From Apophysomyces variabilis (taxonomy: Eukaryota; Mucoromycota; Mucoromycetes; Mucorales; Mucoraceae): a DNA stretch of 64,000 bases. Positions 38,493 through 49,740 of this stretch are shown piece after piece. How positions within the stretch are numbered: the first letter of the stretch is position 1; each line of letters opens with the position of its first letter. A model generated the notes under the pieces. That model was not told where the DNA came from. It searched no databases and was given only the letters and a program-made list of their open reading frames with translations. Position numbers and translations under genes: made by a program. The stretch is taken from the NCBI GenBank assembly GCA_002749535.1, contig MZZL01000409.1, forward strand, positions 2,496,160 through 2,560,159. The letters run 5' to 3'.

Positions 38493-38894
38493 GCTTTGCC
38501 GTAGCCTTTTTGCCGAATTACGGATCTCCCTTTCCAGTTTTCCTTTTGCAGTGCAAACTCCGACATGACTGGTTTTCCTGAGGCTTAATAGACAAAGTTC
38601 AGTTTTCCTCTGTGCGGCATGAAACTCAGCTTCGTGTGACTGCAGCTTGGAAGGTATATCTTATGCTGAGACTCAAACCTCTTACATTATTTTGAAAAGA
38701 AAAATTTGCGCCACTCGAATACAACTGTTTGCGCTGTCTCCGATTGAAATTCTGCGTTACTTGTCTTCCCGTGACATAGCGGGTGCTGATCCTTCTCGGT
38801 CTATGAGGGTTCACCTTTTATCCGTACATTTGCCAACATATTCGAAGAGAACGTACACATTAATTAGCGTTCCAACCAATTTCACATACGAAAA
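38493..38894. other. Intergenic region upstream of NOC2
   Basis: Promoter side of NOC2. A plus-strand frame at 38647-38901 contains an F-box-like string (LSPIEILRYLSS), but it has no clear start, partner exon or continuation, so it is not called as a gene. Confidence 0.4.
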
Positions 38895-39480
38895 ATGGTA
38901 ATGGATGTTGATTCGTTTACGAACACTCCTCCAATTGATAGTTCATCTTACTGGGACATGATCAGCTGTTCAAGCACAGAAGCGAAAGAATAGCAACGGA
39001 TACAGTGGTGTGAGGATTTTATAATTAACATATTCTACAGAAGAAATACGGACTATAAAAACCGTCGATAGAGTTGTTGAAACTACTTGGCATTACATCA
39101 AAAAATATCCCTGGTATACAAAGGAAAATAATAGTCGAATACTACAGTACGACATTAGAAAGACTTGCCCTGAGCTTGTTATAGCGTTATTATACCAGCC
39201 ATATTTGTTCAATGAACATCAAACTGATAAGGGTCTATAATACCAGAATTTTCCATTGTGCCACTGTCATACAGAAGGAGAGAAATGAAGTGTATCAGAA
39301 AATGAGCAAGATCTGCATTTGATTAAACCTTATGTTTATGTTGAAGGAAGTGGTACATTTGCAACACATGTGATGATTCTTCCAAATACACATCAACGAA
39401 GAGTGCTGTAGCTGAAAAATAGTAAGAGAGACGCGTATAAAATACTGCGAGACTCTTGCCGGGTGTCTATTTCAAAGTAA
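38895..39480 (+). pseudogene. Decayed coding sequence of unknown family with in-frame stops
   Basis: A plus-strand stretch reads as protein-like sequence broken by stops. It starts with MVMDVDSFTNTPPIDSSSYW. After a possible splice comes VVETTWHYIKKYPWYTKENN and then ILQYDIRKTCPELVIALLYQ. The same frame continues past TAA, TGA and TAG codons through DLHLIKPYVYVEGSGTFATH to about 39480. The sense stretches have normal amino-acid composition, so this is a former gene rather than random sequence. The family is not recognised. It lies between NOC2 and two mobile-element traces and may itself derive from a transposon. Confidence 0.45.
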
Positions 39481-39486
39481 GAATTG

Positions 39487-39553
39487 ATTACGATTAGGGG
39501 TCGGTAAAATATTCGTCTATTCGTATTCATTCGTGCCGATCCCTAATAACGAT
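39487..39553. mobile_element. Minimal hAT-type terminal-inverted-repeat pair with 8-bp target duplication
   Basis: A 51-bp element at 39495-39545 begins TAGGGGTCGG and ends CCGATCCCTA, imperfect inverted repeats (9 of 10 outer bases match). It is flanked by ATTACGAT at 39487-39494 and ATAACGAT at 39546-39553, an 8-bp target-site duplication with one mismatch. TIRs of the form TAGGGRTCGG with 8-bp duplications are hallmarks of hAT transposons. The interior is only CGAAT-rich TIR sequence, so this is a tiny non-autonomous (MITE-like) or internally deleted copy. Confidence 0.6.
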
Positions 39554-40116
39554 TAAGATGATGATATGCTGAGAACTATTGTTTTTAGATATTTGTTCAC
39601 ACAACGTAATTGATAGGCTTGGACTCCAAAAAGCAAGAACAACAGAGGAAACGGCAAAGAGACCAACGTCGATCAACATAGTTATTGCGTCTACAATCAA
39701 ACATCGCCGTCGCAAATACGGATATTAGTTGGCGCAAAGAAATGTTTCTGGTCACGTAAACGCTGTTTCAAAAAAGAGTATCGTCAATATTTTGTATGTC
39801 TTTGAGGAACTACCTACTTTGAAATTCACCACCAATCATTACGGCCAGTAGACGAGGAACATCGAAAACGTCGGATAACCTTATAGCTGTTGTGTCTTCC
39901 ATAACAATTTCTGTTTATAATCATAGTAGCATTTATCGTATTTCTATTGTTGTCATCTTGATAGTTGACTCTTTCCTTCTCCGCAAATGGACAACAAATA
40001 AAGCAATCTACCCGTTTTCTTTTTCACCCGTCTTCACCTTTTTCTCACGTTTTCATTTTTTCGACTTCTCCACCATGATTGACTTCTGGCTTACTTCGGC
40101 ACTGCTGATTTTCTAG
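39554..40116. other. Region between the hAT remnant and the Fanzor relic
   Basis: About 560 bp with no independent gene. It probably contains the start or 5' flank of the Fanzor element, since the first recognisable Fanzor exon begins after an acceptor at 40116. No terminal repeat could be matched to the 3' side. Confidence 0.4.
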
Positions 40117-42451
40117 GGTATTCCGATCTATGCACCAATGTTATTCGTCTACTATAAGAAGAAGATGAAGAAGCACGAGGTAAAGTTATTGCGATTTGAT
40201 ACTTATCTTACAGTATCCGCTAGCAGCCATTTGTTCCGATTGTGGTGGCCGAGGGCATACATCTCGCCAAGACAAACGATGTATATTATTCAAGAGTAAG
40301 CTATATCAAATGCTTGCACTCTTAGTTTTCTAAATTACTTGAAACTAAGGGACGAGGAAGAGGAAGGATGGTGTCGAGAAGCACCAAAACAAAGGTGCCA
40401 AAATCGAAACATATCAAGCAAACAAGAACCCGAATGCCGCTGGTCCCTGTGCATCTTGCAATGAAACTGGTCACTTGACTTCAATATCCTCAAGATGTAG
40501 AAACCACAAAACAAATATCAAAGAAAAGGTCAAACAACTTTTACAATATGACAGCGAAATGTATACGCGAGTGTTGCCGTATGAATCTGTCGTACGTCAA
40601 GAACATGCAGACAAATTACGAACACGGATCGTAGAGCTCTCTGCTTTTGTTCGGGAGGTCATATGCAGAGCACAGATGTTTGTTAATGGCTATATTATCA
40701 ATCACTCCGGGTCTGAGATCTCCGTCTACGTTTTCTCGCAAAATTTCTGGTATTCTGTCTGTCAATTAGTTCTCGGCAAAGCAATCACCAATACGAACCC
40801 AAACTTTCCCGAATCGATCAAGCAAGAGTGGTTGGTATATCAAGCGCTTTATCCAGAGATTGTATACCCGCTCCGAGGATTTGTTGGCTACAGTCATGCT
40901 CTGTCGGCTGCCTGCCTTTCCATAGCAGAGGCCTATACAAGCCATATTGTTGACAATTTCTACGGTCGAATATCAACTTATTCTTTATACAAATTGCAAA
41001 GGCTCGTGCCAGTAAACTCGACTATTAATTAAATCGACCTTGACGTATTTATAAAATATGATAGGCACTTAGTACGAGCCATGCTCAACAGATTGTTTGG
41101 GACTTCATCATTGAAGTTGTCGCAAATGGTGAGCCTACATGGCCAGTCCATGCTGTGGACCTAGTTTCCGTTTACATTGTTGACTCGGTTTGGGACATCC
41201 TCGATGAATTACAAGCAGTTATTCCTCTGCCTTACGAGCAAGCAGCATTGGCAACATCACCTGGGAGATACATTCCTCTTCTCCGACATATCCTTGCAAG
41301 GTACACGGAGCTACATCAGGAGGCTGAGGCCGCCTCAATTCTAATGACGCTCGCAAGCAACAACACCACTCAACATAAACAGGGCATATCATTACCAAAA
41401 CTCTTTTCATTAGCTCCGCTTCCATCATTTCAATGGCGCTTTGTCACGGTCAATTCTCAAGCGTTATCAACTCTTGTGTCAATTAGTTTACCAAGGAATA
41501 ATGATTATGACAGTAATCTTGTCCTGCTTAATCAATTTTTTGACCTTGATCGATATGGGTTCAACAGGTAAGCCTCAATTCGATTATCAACGAAGCCATG
41601 GTTTAGTTAAGCTATATTGGTTAGAATCGATTCAAAACAAGTATTCCGAAATCAAATTATGACAGATGGGTTTTCTGTTCATTTTCAGTTTTCTCGCGCC
41701 AAACCAGTTGGGACAACCATGGATGAAGGTATCCAACTTGAAGACTTGAATATCGAGGAGGTTCAGGAATACTTTCGCCCAGCAGCCTTGGATCCTGGTG
41801 TTCGTGCTTTGTTCACTGCGTCCTATGGCTATTCTGAAGAAAGCCATGTGATTCGGCGCTGCTCCACTGCGGAGTACTATGCTCTAACAGGATCTGCCCG
41901 CAGAAATAATCAACTAAACAAGGAAAAGCAGACCGCTGGAATTAAAGAAATCCAATCAAAACTCCCAACCGCAAAGACCTGCAGCAGCGTCCAATATTCA
42001 ATCAAAGAAAAACAAAATTTAAGGGCCATCCTTCTGGGGTGGTTGGAAAGCTATGGAGCAGCCTTAAAAGACGGGAGCGGCAACGACAGGTTCTAGTTGT
42101 CAATGTAGACAAATACTTATCTTCACAGATAAATCCATCAGGCTTATTCTTTCTTCTTATTTTTGTTATGAATAACTTTCATATTGTGCTTAGATCCGTC
42201 ATTGCTGCCATCAGCGAACTCTACAGAAGATGAAGACTTTGGACGGCGTTACCCACCATGGTGTCCTTGGGTGCAAGAACTGTGGTACACTGTGGGATCG
42301 TGACGTGAATGCGTCCAAAAATCTTTATAAAATTTCCTTGTATGTGTGGTCCAACGGAAGTAGACCTGCTATATTTCGCCGGGCAAGGGATAGTCAAAAT
42401 GATGCCAATATCACCACTTCGAATGTGGGTTCCTTTTCCAGAAGGTTTTAG
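40117..42451 (+). pseudogene. Degenerate Fanzor (eukaryotic TnpB-like RNA-guided nuclease) gene
   Basis: Exons join in phase for the first two thirds (introns at 40180-40213, 40296-40349, 41012-41064 and 41568-41624). Two zinc-knuckle-like motifs of form CxxC-4-H-7-C lie at 40232-40282 and 40448-40498. A helical domain follows, with ALYPEIVYPLRGFVGYSHAL and PLPSFQWRFVTVNSQALS. RuvC-I is ALDPGVRALFTASYG (Asp codon at 41791), then KLPTAKT. Near 41980 the frame shifts and some 100 or more expected residues are missing before GHPSGVVGKLWSSLKRRE. The block that normally reads V-D-E-Y/F-x-S is VDKYLSSQ, with Lys at 42111-42113. The first CxxC of the zinc ribbon is lost; the second half remains as GCKNCGTLWDRDVNASKN (Asp codon 42302-42304). 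It is therefore inactive as it stands. Confidence 0.85.
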
Positions 42452-43567
42452 ATTGTTACACTTGTGGTAAGTGATTATGCCAGTCTCTTCGATTATCACT
42501 AACTTCAGGAAACTGTTTTCACTGCGCGGGACCTTCTTATGCCAATTGGAAATTATGGATTGCCGTTGCCTTTGAATTATGGGCAAGAGAAAGGCATGTA
42601 GCATCAATATCTCTCATGAATATCTGGCTGAACGGTGCAAACCGAATTTCCGATTGACGCAAAGAAGGGGTTTCGAGCAGCGCAAATGTTTCCGCAAAAG
42701 AAAGTAACCTGTCGATTTAACTCCCTTTCACCCAGCACAAGTCATCGCCAAAACCATTCTTCTTTTAAGACGCTTGAAAGCAGAAAACGAATGTGTACGT
42801 TAGAATAGATCACCATTAATTTGTGACCGCTCTCAGCGGCACATAATAAACTTCATTCTACACATAAAAAAAGTAACCTGTCGATTTCTGTGGAAAGCAG
42901 AGCATATCCAGTTAGCTATTTGCAGTATGAGAAGGTTTTCTTTTGGTTTTGCATTAGCCCCATTGCATGTTTAAGTTAGTGTTACAGTAATAAGCTACTT
43001 AAAGGTACAAGCTGGATTTCCTGTCAATTTGTATTACGAACCTGATATCTTGAGAAATGTTGTTTGCCTAAAAGGATACATTTACTTACAATAAAACGGT
43101 TTCAAACATTAGGTAGCTGCTTGTCACTATGATAAAGCAGCAAGAATATTCGTAAGTCTGAAATGTCCCAAAATAGACTGATTGATAAGGTAAGGTTTTG
43201 TCATAGAGATTTCTGATCTATATGTTTGCCTAAGCCTTTACCAAATGATATGAAGGGGATACGGAGAGATTTGTTTCTATTACGGTGACAATTGGGGTGA
43301 TGGGTCGGTGAACGTCGTCAGTCACCCCGACATAGAAAAAACTTTCGTTCGTTTCTCGTTTGAGTGCAACCGAAAATCAAATTCATAGGTACATTGTCAT
43401 GGCAAAAACCTCATCAAGATAAGCTGGATTACCAGCCACTAGGCCGGTAATACTTACTAAACAAGAGAAATGTATTAAGGATGTTTGGTATATGAAATAA
43501 CTAGAACATAAATAACAGCTTTGTCAGGAAAAGGTTTCAACGTTGCATCACATATAACGACAAAGAA
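42452..43567. other. 3' flank of the Fanzor relic, with a short direct repeat
   Basis: No gene is supported. An 18-bp sequence AAAGTAACCTGTCGATTT occurs twice in direct orientation, at 42701-42718 and 42870-42887. The rest is AT-rich and lies 3' of ATG11, which is convergent with the relic. Confidence 0.5.
42701..42887. repeat. 18-bp direct repeat pair, 169 bp apart
   Basis: Identical copies at 42701-42718 and 42870-42887. They lie just downstream of the Fanzor relic and may mark an insertion or deletion event there. Confidence 0.6.
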
Positions 43568-46500
43568 TTAAAATCCATAGGGCAGCGGATTCATAATATA
43601 TGATGATGACTCGACAGCCTGTAATGAACCTTTTTAAATATCAGAGCTGTGGAATCCAAAACGTACTTACTTGTTCCATGATGCTCTGACGGTTACGTAA
43701 AACGGATACATTTCGTATAGCTCTTTGCAAAATATCAACAACCCTTGAATAAGGATCAATCTCTATATCCGGATCCGCAATAGAAAGTAGATCGATGGCA
43801 AGTCGACGTTCATGGGTTTGCTCCTGCTGTCGCTACATAATGAGATGGAAACAACTGAGTCCCCGACCTTGAACTACGGCCCTCTCTTTACCTGGGACAA
43901 TTCTCTCTTGGTACTTTGCGCTATTTTCTTCCACCGGCTACTTTCAGTATTACTTTGTTGAAATCGTTGTTCCCATTGGTTGAGAGATGCCTCTGCTTGC
44001 TCTCGACCTTCTTTTTCCTTAACGAGTCTTTCCTGGAGTATATCAACCCCCGCCTGCAAACGTTCCAGTTGCCGTTGTTGCATGTTTGCCGCATCGTTCA
44101 GCTTTTGTTCCCAATGTTTCTGTATTTCAGTAGCATCGTTCGACATGGATGCACGCATATCTTCCATTTTCTCTTCCCACATACGCTCGACACCATATTT
44201 AGCCTCCTCATGTTCTTGTCTTAGTTGATCTATACTGGCCTGATGTTCAATTCGCAATATATCCTTTTCGCTTTCATATTGCTCCTTCATTTCCCTTAAT
44301 GTTTGTTGATGTTCCATTACTAAATTCTGTATACGAGCTTCATAATGTAGCAAAACTTCCTGATTCTCGCTCGTGAAAAGTCCTTTTAACCGATTCAGAT
44401 CTCCTTCGAAACTTTCGTGTAATTGCTTAATTTTGTTTCGATGTTTCTCTTTAAGCTCCTGCTGTTGAAGTTCAAGCGCATTAACCTGTGCCGTCAAAAT
44501 CTCAATTTGTCTTTGGCTTTCACTGTTATCCTCACTACTATGTATCTGCTGGCACCTGATCTTCCAATGTGCACATTCCATTCTCGCCTTCTCTAATTCT
44601 TGCTTAAGAGATTGTACTTCGGGATATAACCTGGGTGATGTGGGCGCGCTTTTTGAAGTATAGTGTGCTTGTGCATGCTCAAACTCCGAGTATCTTGTAA
44701 TTAAGCGCTCATGGAAACTCGACCCTCGCCGGTGGTATGACTCATGCTCCATTCGTAGCGCGTTATCATAATGCTGTCGCCAGTACTGTACATCTTCTTT
44801 GTGCTCTTGCTGTTCAGCTTTTAGCTGTTTCTGTAGCTCCTGGATCTGTTTATGTCTTATTATTTATTTAGGAGTAGATTAGTGTTGTCTTACTTGCTCG
44901 GAATACTGTTTTTCTACGTCTTGTACTCTGCTCTCTAAAAGAGTCTCTTTCGTCTTGAGGTGTCGAAGGAGCTATTGGCCTAAAATCAGTGTATGTTGAT
45001 GTATACGCTATAAACAAGTCATACACTTGTTCTGTCTTTTTCATACGCTTTGCGGTCGTCTTCTATCTTTGTTTCTAACGACATGGCGCGTTCACGGAAC
45101 TCCCGCAGCTGACGCATAACCTTGTTTAAACCTGTAAGTAACAACCTAGAATTAACTCGCTTCGTCACTAAAACCTACCACGGCCCTTTCAAGCTCCCAT
45201 TCTTGTACAGAAGTTGTGGAGATAATAGGTATTGCTGTCTGTATATCCATCTAAACAGAAAGAAAATGAAATTGAATGATCGGAAAAATAGTCCCCTTAT
45301 ATAGCATGCGTATTACTGTTTCACACTATGGGTGAATATTTTCACAATTTTTTGGTTTAGAAAAAGTTTACCATGCTGGTGATGTTGTGGGGGGATGTTG
45401 TTAAAGCTATTCATGGTTAATGAGCGTGACCTTTGCTTTGTCAATTACCTAATTTGCCAACTGCTCGGTTCAGTCGATCCTGTTCTCGCTTGAACCTGGC
45501 GGATAGTTGATGACATATTCGTACAAATTGCTCGCTTTGTTTTGGGTCAAAGTCTTTACAAAAAGTACGAATCTTCTGGATATAGTCTAATTAATCTGCT
45601 TCTCAGTGTAAAAGCTTTACTAGAGCACTTTTTACATTCAATATCACGCCTGACCACTGTACATGCGTTGTCTACCACAGGAACGCTAATTTCGCACACT
45701 AGTATATCTTCCAAAAATACTGGGACTTGTTATGGAACCTCGCAGATAAACACATGCACCTGCCTTCTGGATTAATCCATGTTTCACCCTGCTGAATGAT
45801 CTCTGTTTTAAATTGATTCCGATATCTGTGCTCGGTAGCTGCAAACTGCGTAAAAAGTTCGTTGAGGAGCTTTGCGTTTTTTAACACAACCTGAATGGGT
45901 CACGACCCGTATAAATTGGTGAATAAAACTACTTAAATATTTGTATGTCAGGTTTACCTCAGTATACGCGTCCCGCCGCCATATCTCAATCAACAAAGAA
46001 CCCTACGACAATAATCTTAGTCAAATAGTCATCTGCTAGTCTTGCATACGTATCCCGTGAGAATTGCTTTCGCTGTTACACTGCTGTGTCGGAGTCTCTG
46101 TCCAAGGTCCATTAATTCTTGCTCAAGATCCGCCACTCTCGACAGTAAAGCAGAAACTGTTTCTTCAAGAGTGCTAATCTGCTGAATGCAGCCAAAAAAG
46201 TGCATCACTGAATCTCTCTTTTCTTCCATAATGCTTTGTAAGGATCGATGCATTACAAAATCGTGAAGAGAAAGGTGGCTAAGCTCTTCAGTGAATGAAT
46301 GGCTTGGGAGACTTTCTTCCGAAGCAGATCGAATAAGCGACGTCGTCTTTTGATAAGTTGGAAGAGCACTGAACGATGAGGGACGGGGTATATGATGCAA
46401 AGGTTTGTTGTCTAGTTTCTGTTGAATATGCATGACTGTCCGCGTGAGTACTTCGATTTCTTTTAACATTGTTTCGGCGTGTAAAGATACAGCTTCAGAA

Positions 46501-47422
46501 GCAGTTCTCTGTACATTAATTTCTGTTGCTTGTTCGTACAATAGCGACATATCCTGCCTGAGCTTAAGAGCTTTACCTGCCAGCGCATCATAAGTAGCAA
46601 GCAGATATCGCTTTGATTCGATTAGATCCTTAGAGGACCTACAGACATCAAGAGTCCCGTGATCCTCAGGAAGATGCATGAGGACGCGTGGATGCAACTC
46701 AACTTGTTTCATTATGGCAAGTTCAAGGTCAAGGTTGGAGATGGCCACAGCATGCTTCGCAAATCGCTTTTGTGCTATGCGATCGAACTTGTCCAAGGTT
46801 TGATATGCTGTTCTGTTTTTTAAAACAGTGTGTGAGACATATGCCTGTTCTACTGATAAATTTTCGTTTGCTATTACCTTACGTGTATATCAAGGTTACT
46901 TAGAGCGGACACTAAAGCTACAGCTTGGGCTCTTATTTCTTTTGTAAGTCTGCGTGCTAGACGATGATGTTGTTTGGATGCATCTACAAACAGCTTTTAT
47001 CCCTTATCAAATCAAATGAGGTCTACAAGTCACGAATAATTTACTTGACATGTTTCTTTCATGTTTTTGTCATTCATGCTGTTCATTGTGATATGGCCCC
47101 TCACATTGTGTACGGAAGCTTGACATGGTATGGGAGACATTTCGGGCAACATGGGGGTCGTTTCCAATGACCGCCGGTCGAACAGTATTATCAGCTTCTT
47201 ATTAACATTATCCTTAAGTTGTGTGCCTTCAGCTGTGACCAGGATCTGGTAATCAACTGGGATCTGCGTCTTTAACTCCATGAGTTCTTTCAAACTTGCT
47301 AGGCTTTGTTTTATCATGTCAGTGAATATGCTCATGCCAAAGTACATTTACCTCGGTGGTACATTGTTTAATACTAATTGGTGGCCACTCTCAGCCAGAA
47401 TGACTCGGATGCTCTCAGCCAT
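43568..47422 (-). CDS. ATG11: Atg11/FIP200-type selective-autophagy scaffold
   Basis: N-terminal part: exons 47422-47352, 47303-47045, 46993-46878, 46812-46050, 46002-45958, 45890-45788, 45725-45636 and 45586-45449. It starts with a ubiquitin-like domain (MAESIRVILAESGHQLVLNN, then LKTQIPVDYQILVTAEGTQL and ILFDRRSL), followed by an Atg17-like helical domain (LDKFDRIAQKRFAKHAVAIS; VVLKNAKLLNELFTQF). C-terminal part: exons 45250-45179, 45120-45025, 44971-44894, 44845-43892, 43832-43671 and 43618-43568, a long coiled coil. A 35-nt exon at 45406-45372 joins the two in phase, giving about 1010 residues, the usual Atg11 size. The join is the weak point: reading through ends the first part at 45441, and a TATA-like element lies before 45250, so two genes are possible. 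Atg11 organises Atg1 kinase and cargo receptors. Confidence 0.7.
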
Positions 47423-48515
47423 TGCATACGGGAAAAGGCCATAACTGTCACCTGTCTTTGCACGCTACCGGTTTCTTATTCATTTTGTCTCACAAGGCGC
47501 ATGAAACTGTTACTGTTCATTTAAGAAAACCCAGTAAATTGAGCAAACGTACAGCACTGGTGTTTGCTATGTAACTTGTGTCGCTTAGAACCTACTTTTG
47601 CGCTAGCGAATAGATAACTTTACATTAGCACTGTATAAGTCTCGCACTGGCATAGTGCCGTAACAGAATGCTCCAGGCCCGCTTTTACAGTACATAGTAT
47701 GGATCACGCTGAGGTCTAAAAAGGAATACATTAAAGTAACATGGTGTTACTACTTTACGACATGCTCGTTCAAAACAAATTTGATCAGAGAGAAGGACAA
47801 GAACGGATGCTCTATCATTCCTGCAATTTATATTGGCTAAGGAAGATGTTCGTGTCGGTTATTAACTGTACATAACCTGGTCGGTGATGCCTACTAGGGT
47901 CAAACAGACAGACAATGAAGAAAAAAAACATAGACTTTTGAGCATTGATCAATTTTATCATACGTTTGGCAGTCCATGTGTGTAGCATATGTTAGTTCAA
48001 AAAGAAGATCATTTGATTGATATGTTGCATCATCATCCACGATGACTCTGCTTCTCCATATGGTGCTTTCCGTCTAGCCATACCTAATTCACATCGTTTT
48101 GGGGACAGCTTGCTTCATGACATAGATCGACAACAATTTCCCTTATCTTCTTTACTTTTAGCGCAGACCTGGTTTTAAGCATGGACGCAGAATTTGTGTT
48201 AGAGTTAGCGTAAAATCGCATTCAACAAAAAGTAAACTTGGGGCAATACATCGGTGGTATAGAAAATCGCCCCGGTTAGTATCGTTTGAAGATTCGTTCG
48301 TATTGAAGATCATGCATGATTTAACTAAGAGTCCCAGTTGCCCCTTTATCTTATAACATTGAACACTCCAACGTTCCGATTTGTTTGCTGATAATGGAGA
48401 CCTGTAGGCAAGGTATCCAATCGGTGTCAATCATAGAAATATCTCTTGTCTTGTGTTCGACTAAAGAGACCTCAAATAACATTAACTTCCTAAACATATC
48501 TGGCCTGTCCAACAT
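47423..48515. other. Intergenic region of 1.1 kb upstream of ATG11
   Basis: Promoter side of ATG11 and 3' flank of VPS37. A minus-strand frame at 48158-48430 is open for 90 codons but has no recognisable sequence or partner exon, and is not called. Confidence 0.5.
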
Positions 48516-49648
48516 TTATAGGGTAAATAATCTATCTTTCTGAGCTCTTTCCAGTTTGCTCGCTCTCAAATGGTAAACCTTTCGCAGTTCACGGAACTGC
48601 TTTACAAAGCTATCATGATCCAGATTACCATCCAAAAAGCTCTGAGCTACGGATTCAGATAATTCGTCGGACTCATAAACACTAGCTTTCAGCCTTGTCA
48701 ATACAGTTGATGCCGTAAATCGCTATCCAAAGTAATATTTAGACCGTGACCGAACAAGTGAACCTTTAAATACTCTTACACTAAATGCTTCTTGTTGCTG
48801 CCGCTCTTTTTCCTCAAAGTCCGCTTTAAGCGCCCTATATTCCTTCTCCATATCATTCACTTCTGCCCTTAACCTTAATAATTGATCTTCTCTTCCGAGG
48901 TTCTTGTCTGAAACAAGCATTAGACCATACAAAAAGCAATCATCCTACACTTACGTGCCAAATTCTCATTTCCATTTCTGAGTTCCTCTTCTACAGTCTT
49001 CATCCTCTGTACTCGCTCCAGTGAGTTAAAAAATATTTCAAATGCAAAATCGTTCGTTAAGAGCTCTTCAATCTCTGCAGAACTTTCCATTTGTGAGACA
49101 AGATATATTTCATCGCGTTTCATATTTTACCCCCTATTGAACCCGATAGCCTCGGTTGATTGTACTGTTTGTATTGATTGCTGTGGTAATGGTGGTGGTG
49201 GTCTGGTACCATATGTATCTTCACTTTTCTTGGTTGGAGGTCGTTGAGTAAACTCTTCCCGAATTTCTTTAAGGACAAAGCCTAAATTGACCTGATGGTT
49301 CCATGACGATAAAGCGTCATGCATAATCACGTCGGATTCTATCATGGGATGTCGCATTCCGGTTGGTGATAAGGTAATTACGGGAGGTTCCTCTGGGAAG
49401 TTAGGCGGTAGATTGACGAGAAGGAATACTGTATTGTCTGGTAGTGGGCAAGGGATCTCATAAAGCTGCCCTTCAACAGCAGTTACAACGGAAGGGTTAT
49501 GAGTATAAAGCGAGCTAATCTGTTGACGTTTTCTACTATGCAGGTTAGCGCAGTTCGATTGAAGCTCATGCATACAGTTCTTGTGGAATTGACATGTTAT
49601 TGTGAGGGCTGACGTCGTAGAGACACAGCAAGCGAAGTTGAGGGGCAT
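48516..49648 (-). CDS. VPS37: ESCRT-I subunit Vps37 (VPS37A-like, UEV + Mod(r))
   Basis: Four exons: 49648-49131, 49082-48955, 48907-48780 and 48722-48516, giving 326 residues. The N-terminal half is a UEV-like domain (EIPCPLPDNTVFLLVNLPPN, FPEEPPVITLSPTGMRHPM, DALSSWNHQVNLGFVLKEI). A Pro-rich linker (RPPPPLPQQ) follows. The C-terminal Mod(r) helices include VEEELRNGNENLAHKNLGRE and SEDELSE-like SDELSESVAQSFLDGNLDHD, ending with FRELRKVYHLRASKLER. The arrangement equals animal VPS37A rather than the short yeast form. Vps37 stabilises the ESCRT-I stalk with Vps23 and Vps28 for sorting into multivesicular bodies. A later start at 49573 (MHELQSN) is equally plausible. Confidence 0.9.
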
Positions 49649-49740
49649 TTCAGGATTTCAAATCCGCTGAGCGTTGCCCAGCTCAGCCCCGAACCAAGTG
49701 ATATCTGTATTCCTTTTCAGTCATTTCTGTATCATTATTT
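49649..49740. promoter_or_regulatory. Bidirectional promoter between VPS37 and the CaMK gene
   Basis: Only 92 bp separate the two divergent start codons (167 bp if VPS37 starts at 49573), so the genes must share a compact promoter. No TATA box is seen. Confidence 0.4.

Noticed and set aside
38647..38901. F-box-like string LSPIEILRYLSS
   Set aside because: Isolated short frame without leucine-rich continuation; likely chance.
47030..47347. Stand-alone 105-codon frame at the ATG11 start
   Set aside because: The intron at 47304-47351 joins it to an upstream exon that completes the ubiquitin-like domain, so it is not an independent gene.
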